Source of the DNA: Streptomyces candidus
GTDB taxonomy: Bacteria; Actinomycetota; Actinomycetes; Streptomycetales; Streptomycetaceae
Assembly (NCBI RefSeq): GCF_014207445.1
Contig: NZ_JACHEM010000007.1
Location: 248,001 to 312,000 of the forward strand
DNA length: 64,000 bases
Reading direction: 5' to 3'
The first letter of the stretch is position 1. The number at the start of each line of letters is the position of its first letter. The translations under genes were made by a program, and so were the position numbers. Positions 8,498 through 15,873 of the stretch are shown here, piece by piece. Under the pieces are notes generated by a model that did not search any database, was not told where the DNA came from, and saw only the letters and a list, made by a program, of their open reading frames with translations.

Positions 8498-8575
8498 GTG
8501 AGCACCGACCTGCACGTAAGCATCCGGGAAACGCGGGCTGATCTGGTGCTGGCCGCCACCAGGGGCGTGGAACCC
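8498..8575 (+). pseudogene. Truncated STAS (anti-sigma antagonist)-like gene
   Basis: A GTG at 8498 follows GAAGGAG, 47 bases after the phosphatase stop. The product starts MSTDLHVSIRETRADLVLAA, which resembles the first strands of a STAS anti-sigma factor antagonist, the expected partner of an RsbU-like phosphatase. After about 25 residues the sequence becomes a transposase relic in the opposite orientation. The gene has therefore lost its phosphorylatable Ser region. Confidence 0.45.
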
Positions 8576-8735
8576 TTTCAAACGGTTGCTGGTGCGTTCG
8601 ACGGTGTCGCGTTTCTTGTAGCGCTCGCTGTCGAAGCTGGTGGGCCGGCCGACACCGGCCCGGGGCACGGATACCTAGGCCCGCATCCGCCGCGCCCACG
8701 CAGGTACGGCGGGAACCCGCGCCGGTGCCGGTGCC
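8566..8735 (-). pseudogene. IS5-family transposase C-terminal remnant
   Basis: The minus strand reads GVGRPTSFDSERYKKRDTVE followed by RTSNRLKGF. This is the C-terminal DDE block of Streptomyces IS5-type transposases ('GRPP.FD...YK.RN.VER..NRLK'). A second frame upstream supplies YLRGRG, the preceding element, so there is also a frameshift. The catalytic Glu region (VER) is present but nothing else is, so it is inactive. Confidence 0.6.
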
Positions 8736-8795
8736 CGCACTGTCGAGTACCTGGACAGTCCCACCCGAGAGGTCGATCACCGAGACGCGGAGTCG

Positions 8796-9044
8796 TCACG
8801 GAACGACCGCCACTGATCCGGTACGGCTGACCGGGACGTCGTCCGCTTTCCGATCAACGAGTTCGGTTGCCGAGTTGGACAAGCAAAGGCGGACCGCAGC
8901 CCCGTTCACCGGCACGGTGGGCGGCCCGCTGCCGTACGGCAGCGGGATCATGGGCGAGGTCGCAACGGCCGTGTCCGACAGAGCGTTCTCCGCACTCGCC
9001 GGGAACTTGACCCCTCCTTGAGGCCGCGCACTGCTCTGCGTCAT
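8796..9044 (-). CDS. Small ORF overlapping the nysF stop codon, uncertain
   Basis: An ATG at 9044 overlaps the nysF stop as ATGA, the classic arrangement for translational coupling, and the frame stays open for 82 codons to 8796. The predicted peptide (MTQSSARPQGGVKF...) has no recognisable motif or helix. A perfect palindrome lies inside it. It may be a true coupled small gene or a chance open frame in GC-rich DNA. I favour chance but record it. Confidence 0.2.
   Translation of the reverse strand: MTQSSARPQGGVKFPASAENALSDTAVATSPMIPLPYGSGPPTVPVNGAAVRLCLSNSATELVDRKADDVPVSRTGSVAVVP
8925..8946. terminator. Perfect 22-bp palindrome, possible terminator of the nysH-nysF operon
   Basis: CCCGCTGCCGTACGGCAGCGGG can fold into a 9-bp G/C stem with a 4-base loop. 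It lies about 95 bases downstream of the nysF stop on the minus strand. There is no U-tract, but U-less hairpins are common terminators in Streptomyces. An operator is an alternative. Confidence 0.4.
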
Positions 9045-9796
9045 CGCGCCGAAGAACGTCCTAGAGCACGGTGGCCGGCCGTCCCCTCGTGACGCCCGTC
9101 CGTGCGGGCCGCCGTGGTAGGGGCGGGCGGCGCGTCGTGGGCCAGATGGATGGCCGTCGCCAGCAGGCCGCGCTCGGCGGTCCACCGGCCGTGGAACTCA
9201 CCGATGCGGCGGCCCGCCACGAGGGGTCCCGGCACGAGAAGCCGTGCCCGGAAGGTCCGTTCGGCCTCACTGATGTCGATCTCCGCCTCGGGGAAGTCGA
9301 GTTCGCGTCCGGTGAGCGGATACCACACCTTGAAGACGCTCTCCTTGGCGCTGAAGACGAGCCGGTCCCAGCTGATGCCGGGGCGCCGGGCGGTCAGCGA
9401 GCCGATCAGGGCGATCTCGTGCGGCAGTGCGATGGCGTCGAGCACGCCGTCGGGCAGCGGAGCGTCCGGCTCCGCGTCGATGCCGAGCGCGGCGGTCGTG
9501 TCGGACCGCGCCACGACCGCCGCGCGGTAGCCGTCGCAGTGCGTCATGCTGCCCACGATGCCCTGCGGCCACTGGGGTGCCCCGCGCCGGTTGGGCAGCA
9601 ACGGCGCGGGCTCCTGCCCAAGGGTGCGCAGGGCGCGCCGGGCCAGGAAACGTACGGTCGTGAACTCCTGCTGCCGCTTGGGGACCGAGTGTGCGATCAG
9701 CGCCGTCTCCTGCGGGAAGAGCCTCTCCTCCGGCGCACGCGCGTCGTCGTACGCCACTTCCGCCGCGACCCCGGCGGGCAGCACGGCGCGGATCAC
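9041..9796 (-). CDS. nysF: 4'-phosphopantetheinyl transferase (Sfp/EntD type), NysF-like
   Basis: The product is 251 aa, starting at a GTG (9796) that overlaps the stop of the metallophosphoesterase gene as GTGA, so translation is probably coupled. It transfers phosphopantetheine from CoA to the conserved Ser of carrier proteins, which would activate the ACPs of the PKS. Supporting motifs are ALGIDAEPD near residues 102-110 (Mg/CoA-binding Asp) and FSAKESVFKVWYPL near 147-160 (the invariant K-E-x3-K block). In the nystatin cluster of S. noursei, nysF occupies the same edge position beside the ABC exporter genes. It is the last confident gene of the cluster on this side, and transposase debris begins right after it. 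Confidence 0.88.
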   Translation of the reverse strand: MIRAVLPAGVAAEVAYDDARAPEERLFPQETALIAHSVPKRQQEFTTVRFLARRALRTLGQEPAPLLPNRRGAPQWPQGIVGSMTHCDGYRAAVVARSDTTAALGIDAEPDAPLPDGVLDAIALPHEIALIGSLTARRPGISWDRLVFSAKESVFKVWYPLTGRELDFPEAEIDISEAERTFRARLLVPGPLVAGRRIGEFHGRWTAERGLLATAIHLAHDAPPAPTTAARTDGRHEGTAGHRALGRSSAR

Positions 9797-10665
9797 CGGG
9801 CTGCCTGTCCGGCCGGCTCCGGCAGGATCTGGCGCAGCGGCGTCCGGGACGGGCGCTTGCGCCATTCCCGCGGATAGCCGATCGACACCTCTTCGAAGCG
9901 CACCCCGTCGTAACGGGTGACCCGGGGGATGTGGAGGTGGCCGTAGACGGCGGCGGCGGCGCGGAAACGCACATGCCAGTCGGCGGTCAGTTCCGTACCG
10001 CACCACTGCGCGAACTGCGGATAGTGCATGACGCGGGTGGGGTCGCGGACCAGCGGATAGTGATTGACCAGGACCGTGGGCAGGTCCGGGTCGACGGCTG
10101 ACAGCCGGCGCTCGGTCTCCTCCACCCGGGCCCGGCACCAGGCGTCCCTGCTGGGGTAGGGGTCGGGGTGCAGGAAGTACTCGTCGGAGCAGACCACGCC
10201 GGACTCGTGGGCGAGCCGCAGCGACTCCTCCTTCGTCGTGGCTCCGGGAGCCAGGAACGAGTAGTCGTAGAGGACGAACAGCGGCGCGACCACCACCGGC
10301 CCGCCGTCGCCCCGCCATACGGGGTAGGGGTCCTCCGGGGTGGCGATGCCCAGCTCGCGGCACAGGGCGACCAGCCGCAGATAGCGCTCCTCGCCACGCA
10401 GTTCGCACGGGTCCTGCGGGTGGGTCCACAGCTCGTGGTTGCCCGGAGCCCAGATCACTCGGGAGAACCGGTCGCTGAGTAGTCGCAGCGCCCACTCGAC
10501 GTCGGCGTACTTCTCGCCGACATCGCCCGCGACCATCAGCCAGTCGTCGTCCGAGGCTGGGCGCAGCTTCTCGACCAGCGTGCGGTTGTCGTCGTAGACG
10601 ACGTGCAGATCGCTGACGGCGAGGAGTTTTCCGGCAGGCACAGTACGGTCCTTGTCGTCGTTCAT
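9793..10665 (-). CDS. Calcineurin-like metallophosphoesterase, PptH-like partner of the PPTase
   Basis: I chose the ATG at 10665, 13 bases after the nysG stop, over upstream starts inside nysG; the product is 290 aa. The full metallophosphoesterase signature is present in order: AVSDLHVVYD (about 14-23), VAGDVGEKYADVEW, WAPGNHELW, VLVNHYPLVRDPT and VYGHLHIPRV. Its stop overlaps the PPTase start. In Mycobacterium tuberculosis the metallophosphoesterase PptH is encoded next to the PPTase PptT and removes phosphopantetheine from carrier proteins, opposing PptT. The same pairing here suggests that it resets or proofreads mis-primed PKS carrier proteins. That role is inference; the enzyme class is clear. 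Confidence 0.8.
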   Translation of the reverse strand: MNDDKDRTVPAGKLLAVSDLHVVYDDNRTLVEKLRPASDDDWLMVAGDVGEKYADVEWALRLLSDRFSRVIWAPGNHELWTHPQDPCELRGEERYLRLVALCRELGIATPEDPYPVWRGDGGPVVVAPLFVLYDYSFLAPGATTKEESLRLAHESGVVCSDEYFLHPDPYPSRDAWCRARVEETERRLSAVDPDLPTVLVNHYPLVRDPTRVMHYPQFAQWCGTELTADWHVRFRAAAAVYGHLHIPRVTRYDGVRFEEVSIGYPREWRKRPSRTPLRQILPEPAGQAAR

Positions 10666-10678
10666 CGGACGGATTCGC

Positions 10679-12535
10679 TCACAAGGGGTGGGGCCCGAGC
10701 GCCGGTCCCGCGGGCCGCGCGCCCGCCAACGGGTTCGGTTGCCCGTCGCTGCCGGCCGACCGGCCGGGGCTCTGGGTGCGGGCGTCGTACAGGCGGGCGT
10801 AGGCGCCCTGTTCACGGATCAGCTCGTCGTGGGTACCGCGTTCGACGATACGGCCGGATTCCATGACCACGATGACATCCGCGTCGCGGATGGTGGAGAG
10901 CCGGTGCGCGATGACGAAGCTGGTACGGCCCGCGCGCAGGGTGTTCATCGCGCGCTGGATGAGCACCTCGGTACGGGTGTCGACGGAACTCGTGGCCTCG
11001 TCGAGCACCAGCACGGCGGGCTTCGCGAGGAAGGCCCTGGCCACGGTGATCAGTTGTTTCTCGCCCGCGCTCACTCCGGCGGACTCGTCGTCGAGCACGG
11101 TGTCGTAGCCGTCCGGCAGCGTACGGATGAAGCGGTCGGCCCAGGTGGCGCTCGCCGCTGCCACGATCTCCTCACGGGTGGCCCCGGCACGGCCGTAGGC
11201 GATGTTCTCGGCGATCGAGCCGCCGAACAGCCAGGTGTCCTGGAGCACCAGACCGAACCGCGCGCGCAGGTCGTCGCGGGTCATTGTCGCGATGTCCGTG
11301 CCGTCGAGCAGGATGCGGCCCTCGTCCACCTCGTAGAACCGCAGGAGGAGATTGCCCAGCGTGGTCTTGCCGGCCCCGGTCGGGCCGACGATCGCCACCG
11401 TGCTGCCGGGCTCGACGGTCAGTGAGAGCTGCTCGATCAGCGGCGTCTCGGGGGAGTAGCGGAACGACACGCCCTCGAACTCCACCCGTCCGGCCGTCGC
11501 CTGCACGCGCGCCGGGTCCTGCGGGTCGGGGCTCTGCTCCTCGGCGTCGAGCAGGGTGAAGACCCGGGCCGCGGAGGCGATGCCGGACTGCAGACGGCCG
11601 GCCACGGCGGCGACCTGCACGATCGGCTGGCTGAACTGCCGGGAGTACAGGATGAACGCCTGTACGTCCCCGAGCGTCAGCTCGCCGCTCACCACTTTCC
11701 AGGCGCCCACCACGGCCACGGCGACATAGCCGATGTTGGCGATGAACATCATCGCGGGCTCGATGGTGCCCGAGGCGAACTGGGCCTTGGCACCGGCCCG
11801 GAACAGGGCGTCGTTGTGGGCGTCGAAGCGCTCCTCGGCCTGCTCGCGGCGGCTGAATCCCTTGATCAGGGAGTGGCCCGTGTAGACCTCTTCGACCTGC
11901 GCGTTCATCGCGCCGTTGGCTTCCCACTGATCCGTGAACCGGGGCTGGGCGCGCTTGCTGATCCACGCGGCGAGCAGTCCCGACACCGGTACGCCGGCGA
12001 GCATGATCAGCGCGAGCGAGGGGGAGATCACCAGCATCAGGACGAGCATGGTGAGGAGGGAGAAGACCGCGGTGATCAGTTCGGCCAGGGTCTGCTGGAG
12101 GGTCTGCTGGAGGTTGTCGACGTCGTTGGTCGTGCGGCTCAGCACCTCGCCCGCCGGATTGCGGTCGAAGTAGCGCAGCGGCAGCCGTCCGAGTTTGGCC
12201 TGCGCCTTCTGCCGCAGGCCGAAGACCACCCGCTGGACCACGGCAGCGACCAGCCGGCCCTGCGCCAGCATGAACAGCGAGGCCGCGCCGTACAGCGCGA
12301 GCAGCAGGAGCAGCAGCCGCCCGACCGCGCCGAAGTCGATGCCCGACCCGTCGACGAGGGCGTCGAAGATCAGGTCGGTGGCCCGGCCGAGCAGGAGCGG
12401 CCCGAACGCGTTGAGGACGATTCCGACGATGCCCACGAGGAGCGCGACGCTGACCGGGCGGCGGTGCGGGTACAGGAGGCCGAGCAGGCGGCGGCCGGTG
12501 CCGGCGGGCCCGGCCGGTTCGGTACGGGTCTTCAC
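10679..12535 (-). CDS. nysG: ABC exporter subunit (TMD-NBD), catalytically complete half, NysG-like
   Basis: The product is 618 aa from a GTG at 12535. Six hydrophobic helices fill residues 20-320 (ABC type-1 exporter). The ATPase domain has Walker A GPTGAGKTT (about 382), Q-loop VLQDTWLFGG, Walker B VLVLDEATSSVD with the catalytic Glu, and H-loop IAHRLST. Its signature motif is the variant VSAGEKQ instead of LSGGQ. Together with NysH it should form a heterodimer, with this subunit supplying the working Walker A/B/Glu/His set. In nystatin producers the NysG/NysH pair is implicated in polyene efflux. It lies 87 bases after nysH and 13 before the metallophosphoesterase gene. Confidence 0.88.
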   Translation of the reverse strand: MKTRTEPAGPAGTGRRLLGLLYPHRRPVSVALLVGIVGIVLNAFGPLLLGRATDLIFDALVDGSGIDFGAVGRLLLLLLALYGAASLFMLAQGRLVAAVVQRVVFGLRQKAQAKLGRLPLRYFDRNPAGEVLSRTTNDVDNLQQTLQQTLAELITAVFSLLTMLVLMLVISPSLALIMLAGVPVSGLLAAWISKRAQPRFTDQWEANGAMNAQVEEVYTGHSLIKGFSRREQAEERFDAHNDALFRAGAKAQFASGTIEPAMMFIANIGYVAVAVVGAWKVVSGELTLGDVQAFILYSRQFSQPIVQVAAVAGRLQSGIASAARVFTLLDAEEQSPDPQDPARVQATAGRVEFEGVSFRYSPETPLIEQLSLTVEPGSTVAIVGPTGAGKTTLGNLLLRFYEVDEGRILLDGTDIATMTRDDLRARFGLVLQDTWLFGGSIAENIAYGRAGATREEIVAAASATWADRFIRTLPDGYDTVLDDESAGVSAGEKQLITVARAFLAKPAVLVLDEATSSVDTRTEVLIQRAMNTLRAGRTSFVIAHRLSTIRDADVIVVMESGRIVERGTHDELIREQGAYARLYDARTQSPGRSAGSDGQPNPLAGARPAGPALGPHPL

Positions 12536-12622
12536 CGGCCCGCCGTTCGCCCGGGGGCCGCGGCGGCGCGGCGCGGGTGCGGGCCGGGCGTCGCCGGCCG
12601 GGGGTGACGTCGAAGACAGGCC

Positions 12623-14380
12623 CTACGGCCGTGCGGCGAGACCATGAACGGTCTCCTCCTCGGTGAGCTGGGAGAGGGCGATGTCGCGGTAGGTGGCGTT
12701 GTCGCGCAGCAGTTCGTCGTGGGTGCCCGTGCCGACGACACGGCCGGCGTCGAGGATCACGATGCGGTCGGCGTACTGGACCTGGGCGATCCGCTGGGCA
12801 ACGGTGATGACGGTCGCTCCGGCGGTCTCCGGTGCCAGGGCGGTCCGCAGCGCGGCGTCCGTGGCATGGTCGAGCGCGGAGAAGCAGTCGTCGAAGAGGT
12901 AGACGGCGGGCCGGCGCAGCAGGGTGCGCGCGATGGCGAGCCGCTGGCGCTGGCCGCCCGAGACGTTGGTGCCGCCCTGGGCGATCTCGGTGTCGAGCCC
13001 TTTGGGCATGTTCGCGACGAACGTGTCGGCCTGGGCGACGCGCAGGACCCGCCACAGCTCGTCGTCGGTGGCGGCCGGATCGCCGAAGCGCAGGTTGCTC
13101 GCGACCGTCCCGGAGAACAGGTACGGGCGCTGCGGTACGAAACCCACGGCCCGGCCCAGGTCCTCGGGGTCCAGCTCCCGGACGTCGACGCCGTTGACCC
13201 GTACCGACCCCTCGGTGGCGTCGAACAGCCGCAGCACCAGGTTGAGCAGGGTCGTCTTGCCGCTGCCCGTGGAGCCGAGGATGGCCACGCTCTCCCCGGG
13301 CCCGGCCGTCAGGCCGATCCCCTGGAGGACCGGTTTCTCGGCGCCCGGGTAGCGGAACTGCGCCCCGCGCAGCTCGACATGACCCACCGCGTCCGGCGCG
13401 GCGGGCACCGGCCGGGGCGCCCGTACGACGCTCGACGGCGTGCCGACGATCTCCTGGATGCGCGCGGCAGAGACCCGCGCGCGGGGCACCGACAGGAACA
13501 CGAACGCGACCATCACGACCGACATCAGGATCAGGGAGAGGTACATCAGGAACGCGCTCAGCGCACCGATGCGCATGGCCCCGCCGTCGATCCGGTGGGC
13601 GCCGGCCCACAGGATCGCGACCGTGAAGCCGTTCATGAGGAGCAGCACCACGGGCAGCATCGACGCGATGAGGCGGCCGACCCGCTGCGAGACGTCGAAC
13701 AGATCCGTGCTCGTACGGGAGAACCGCTCGCGCTCATAGCCGTCCCGGACGAAGGAACGCACCACGCGCACTCCGGTGATCTGCTCGCGCAGCATCCGGC
13801 CGAGCCGGTCAAGACCCGTCTGCATCCGCGCGTACAGCGCGCCCATACGGGCCAGGAGCAGACCGAACGCCACGGCGACGACCACCACCAGCAGTACCAG
13901 GACCAGGGCCAGCGGTACGTCCTGCTGGAGGGCCAGCGCGATGCTGCCCAGACACATCAGGGGCGCGGCGACCACGATGCCGAAGCCCGACTGGGTCAGC
14001 GTCTGCACCTGCTGGACGTCGTTGACCGTGCGGGTCAGCAGCGACGGCGTTCCGAAGCGGCCCACCTCACGGGCGGAGAAGTCCAGCACCCGGCGGAAGA
14101 CGACGGACCGGATGTCGCGTCCCATCGCCATCGCGGTGCGGGAGGCCAGGGACACCGCGCCGAGTGCCGCGAGGACCTGGACGAACGCCACCGCGACCAT
14201 GACGGCGCCGAGCCGGGCGATGTAGCCGTTGTCCCGGGCGACCACACCGTTGTCGATCAGGGCCGCGCCCAGCGTCGGCAGCAGCAGCGTCCCGAGGATC
14301 TGGACCAGTTGCAGGAGGATCAGCAGGGCGGCGGCACGCCGGTACGGGCGCACATGGGTACGCAGAAGTCTCAGCAGCAC
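12623..14380 (-). CDS. nysH: ABC exporter subunit (TMD-NBD) with degenerate catalytic site, NysH-like
   Basis: The frame is open from 14434, but the GTG at 14380 (VLLRLLRTHVRPY), with GGAG upstream, gives 585 aa, close to the size I recall for NysH. Six TM helices come first. The ATPase domain has Walker A GSTGSGKTT (about 370) and a canonical VSGGQRQRL signature. Walker B reads AVYLFDD, so the catalytic Glu is Asp, and the H-loop is VAQRI, with Gln for the switch His. This is the pattern of the non-hydrolysing half of heterodimeric exporters. It is the first gene of the minus-strand operon and reads away from the shared nysDIII promoter region. Confidence 0.88.
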   Translation of the reverse strand: MLLRLLRTHVRPYRRAAALLILLQLVQILGTLLLPTLGAALIDNGVVARDNGYIARLGAVMVAVAFVQVLAALGAVSLASRTAMAMGRDIRSVVFRRVLDFSAREVGRFGTPSLLTRTVNDVQQVQTLTQSGFGIVVAAPLMCLGSIALALQQDVPLALVLVLLVVVVAVAFGLLLARMGALYARMQTGLDRLGRMLREQITGVRVVRSFVRDGYERERFSRTSTDLFDVSQRVGRLIASMLPVVLLLMNGFTVAILWAGAHRIDGGAMRIGALSAFLMYLSLILMSVVMVAFVFLSVPRARVSAARIQEIVGTPSSVVRAPRPVPAAPDAVGHVELRGAQFRYPGAEKPVLQGIGLTAGPGESVAILGSTGSGKTTLLNLVLRLFDATEGSVRVNGVDVRELDPEDLGRAVGFVPQRPYLFSGTVASNLRFGDPAATDDELWRVLRVAQADTFVANMPKGLDTEIAQGGTNVSGGQRQRLAIARTLLRRPAVYLFDDCFSALDHATDAALRTALAPETAGATVITVAQRIAQVQYADRIVILDAGRVVGTGTHDELLRDNATYRDIALSQLTEEETVHGLAARP

Positions 14381-14655
14381 GGAAAGACGCTCCGGTTGGC
14401 AGAGCCGGCCCGAACGCCGACGCACACAGTGCACCCCATCGAGGTGTCAAAAATTACTAGTGTTCTGCCCCTTCCTGCCTTCCGTGCAGGACCCCGACTC
14501 GGGAATTTCCTAGTAAGCGCGGGATTTCTTGACACCGTGGTCGGCGGCTTGCGAGCGTGCCGATGTCTATCGTCCGGACAGAAGCGTATTCGATGCGAGG
14601 TCGTCGACCGAGCTGTGCGTTTGGGCGGTCTCTCCGTGGTCGAGAAGGGGTTCGT
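14381..14655. promoter_or_regulatory. Divergent promoter region between nysH and nysDIII
   Basis: This 275-bp region is AT-richer than its surroundings. It contains a PAS-LuxR operator at 14498-14513 and two outward-facing TTGACA hexamers: TTGACACC on the plus strand at 14529-14534 and TTGACACC on the minus strand at 14450-14445. I could not find good -10 boxes at standard spacing. One region probably drives both the export/PPTase operon and nysDIII. Confidence 0.6.
14498..14513. promoter_or_regulatory. PAS-LuxR (PimM/NysRIV/AmphRIV) operator
   Basis: CTCGGGAATTTCCTAG matches the published polyene PAS-LuxR consensus CTVGGGAWWTCCCBAG at 15 of 16 positions (T for the first C of CCC). The consensus is from memory of work on pimaricin, amphotericin and nystatin regulators. 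Near-symmetry allows activation in either direction. Confidence 0.7.
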
Positions 14656-15687
14656 ATGACCAAGCGTGCATTGATCACCGGTATTACCGGCCAGGATGGT
14701 TCTTATCTGGCCGAGCATCTCCTGGCCGAGGGCTACGAGGTCTGGGGGCTGAACCGAGGTCAGGCCAACCCGCGCAAGTCGCGGGTCAGCCGGCTCGTCT
14801 CCGAGCTCTCGTTCGTGGACGGCGACCTGATGGACCAGGGCAGCCTGGTCTCCGCCGTCGACACCGTGCAGCCCGACGAGGTCTACAACCTCGGCGCGAT
14901 CTCGTTCGTGCCGATGTCGTGGCAGCAGGCCGAGCTGGTGACCGAGGTCAACGGCATGGGTGTGCTGCGTGTTCTGGAGGCCATCCGGATGGTGAGCGGC
15001 CTGAACGGTTCGCGCACCACGTCGGGCGGCCAGATCCGTTTCTACCAGGCGTCGTCCTCGGAGATGTTCGGCAAGGCCGCCGAGACCCCGCAGCGCGAGT
15101 CGACGCTGTTCCACCCGCGCAGCCCGTACGGCGCCGCCAAGGCGTACGGGCACTTCATCACCCGCAACTACCGTGAGTCGTTCGGGATGTACGCCGTCTC
15201 CGGCATGCTCTTCAATCACGAGTCCCCGCGCCGCGGCTCGGAGTTCGTGACCCGGAAAATATCCCTGGCCGTCGCCCGCATCAAGCTCGGTCTCCAGGAG
15301 AAGCTGCACCTGGGGAACATCGACGCGGTACGCGACTGGGGCTTCGCCGGGGACTACGTCCGTGCGATGCACCTCATGCTGCAACCCGACGAGCCGGACG
15401 ACTACGTGATCGGCAGCGGCACCATGCACTCCGTGCGGGATGCGGTGCGCATCGCCTTCGACCACGTGGGCCTGGACTGGCAGGACTACGTCGTCATCGA
15501 CCCCGCGCTGGTCCGTCCTGCCGAGGTCGAGGTCCTCTGTGCCGACAGCGGGCACGCCCGCGCCCGGCTCGGCTGGAAGCCCACCGTCGACTTCCCCGGA
15601 CTGATGAGCATGATGGTCGATTCCGACCTGAATCAGGTCTCCCGGGAACACGAATACGGAGACCTTCTGCTGGCCTCCAACTGGTAG
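14656..15687 (+). CDS. nysDIII: GDP-mannose 4,6-dehydratase (mycosamine pathway), NysDIII-like
   Basis: The product is 343 aa. I chose the ATG at 14656 (MTKRALITGITGQDG), just after GAGAAGGGG, over an in-frame ATG 99 bases upstream. It converts GDP-mannose to the 4-keto-6-deoxy sugar, the first step to mycosamine, the amino sugar of nystatin-type polyenes. It shows the NADP-binding GITGQDG, the catalytic SSSEMFGK block, the SPYGAAKAYGH (Y-x3-K) pair near residue 158, and NHESPRRG with FVTRKI for GDP-sugar binding. The aminotransferase and glycosyltransferase that complete the pathway are outside the window. Its position between the ABC genes and the six-module PKS is exactly that of nysDIII/amphDIII. 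Confidence 0.93.
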   Translation: MTKRALITGITGQDGSYLAEHLLAEGYEVWGLNRGQANPRKSRVSRLVSELSFVDGDLMDQGSLVSAVDTVQPDEVYNLGAISFVPMSWQQAELVTEVNGMGVLRVLEAIRMVSGLNGSRTTSGGQIRFYQASSSEMFGKAAETPQRESTLFHPRSPYGAAKAYGHFITRNYRESFGMYAVSGMLFNHESPRRGSEFVTRKISLAVARIKLGLQEKLHLGNIDAVRDWGFAGDYVRAMHLMLQPDEPDDYVIGSGTMHSVRDAVRIAFDHVGLDWQDYVVIDPALVRPAEVEVLCADSGHARARLGWKPTVDFPGLMSMMVDSDLNQVSREHEYGDLLLASNW

Positions 15688-15709
15688 TCGGCAGAAGGAC
15701 CGCAAAGGA

Positions 15710-15725
15710 CTAGGGAAATCCCGCC
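15710..15725. promoter_or_regulatory. PAS-LuxR operator upstream of nysI, with a candidate -10 box
   Basis: CTAGGGAAATCCCGCC matches CTVGGGAWWTCCCBAG at 14 of 16 positions, failing only in the last AG. A candidate -10 hexamer TACGAC lies at 15734-15739. That spacing would place the -35 inside the operator, as is usual for PimM-type activators, and the transcript start near 15746. Confidence 0.65.
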
Positions 15726-15744
15726 GCGGTCCGTACGACAATCG

Positions 15745-15783
15745 CCACATGGCTTCCCGCTGAACGGCTGCGAAGCCATGTGG
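15745..15783 (+). promoter_or_regulatory. Perfect 12-bp inverted repeat (hairpin) in the nysI leader
   Basis: CCACATGGCTTC at 15745-15756 and GAAGCCATGTGG at 15772-15783 are exact reverse complements with a 15-base loop. A short pyrimidine run (CTTTCC) follows. It lies 57 bases after the nysDIII stop, so it could terminate nysDIII transcription. If nysI starts at the predicted site, it forms the very 5' end of a very long PKS mRNA instead. The remaining 90 bases to the nysI start hold only a weak ribosome binding site. Confidence 0.6.
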
Positions 15784-15873
15784 CTTTCCAATTCTTCGTA
15801 TTGCACGGCGAGCGCGAGATGTTCCCGCGTGATTCATGTTCGGCCACTGGCTGTCGAGATGGGTTGAGTTGAG

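Noticed and set aside
11172..13610. Minus-strand frame spanning both ABC genes
   Set aside because: It is an out-of-frame shadow of nysG and nysH. The real frames carry all ABC motifs.
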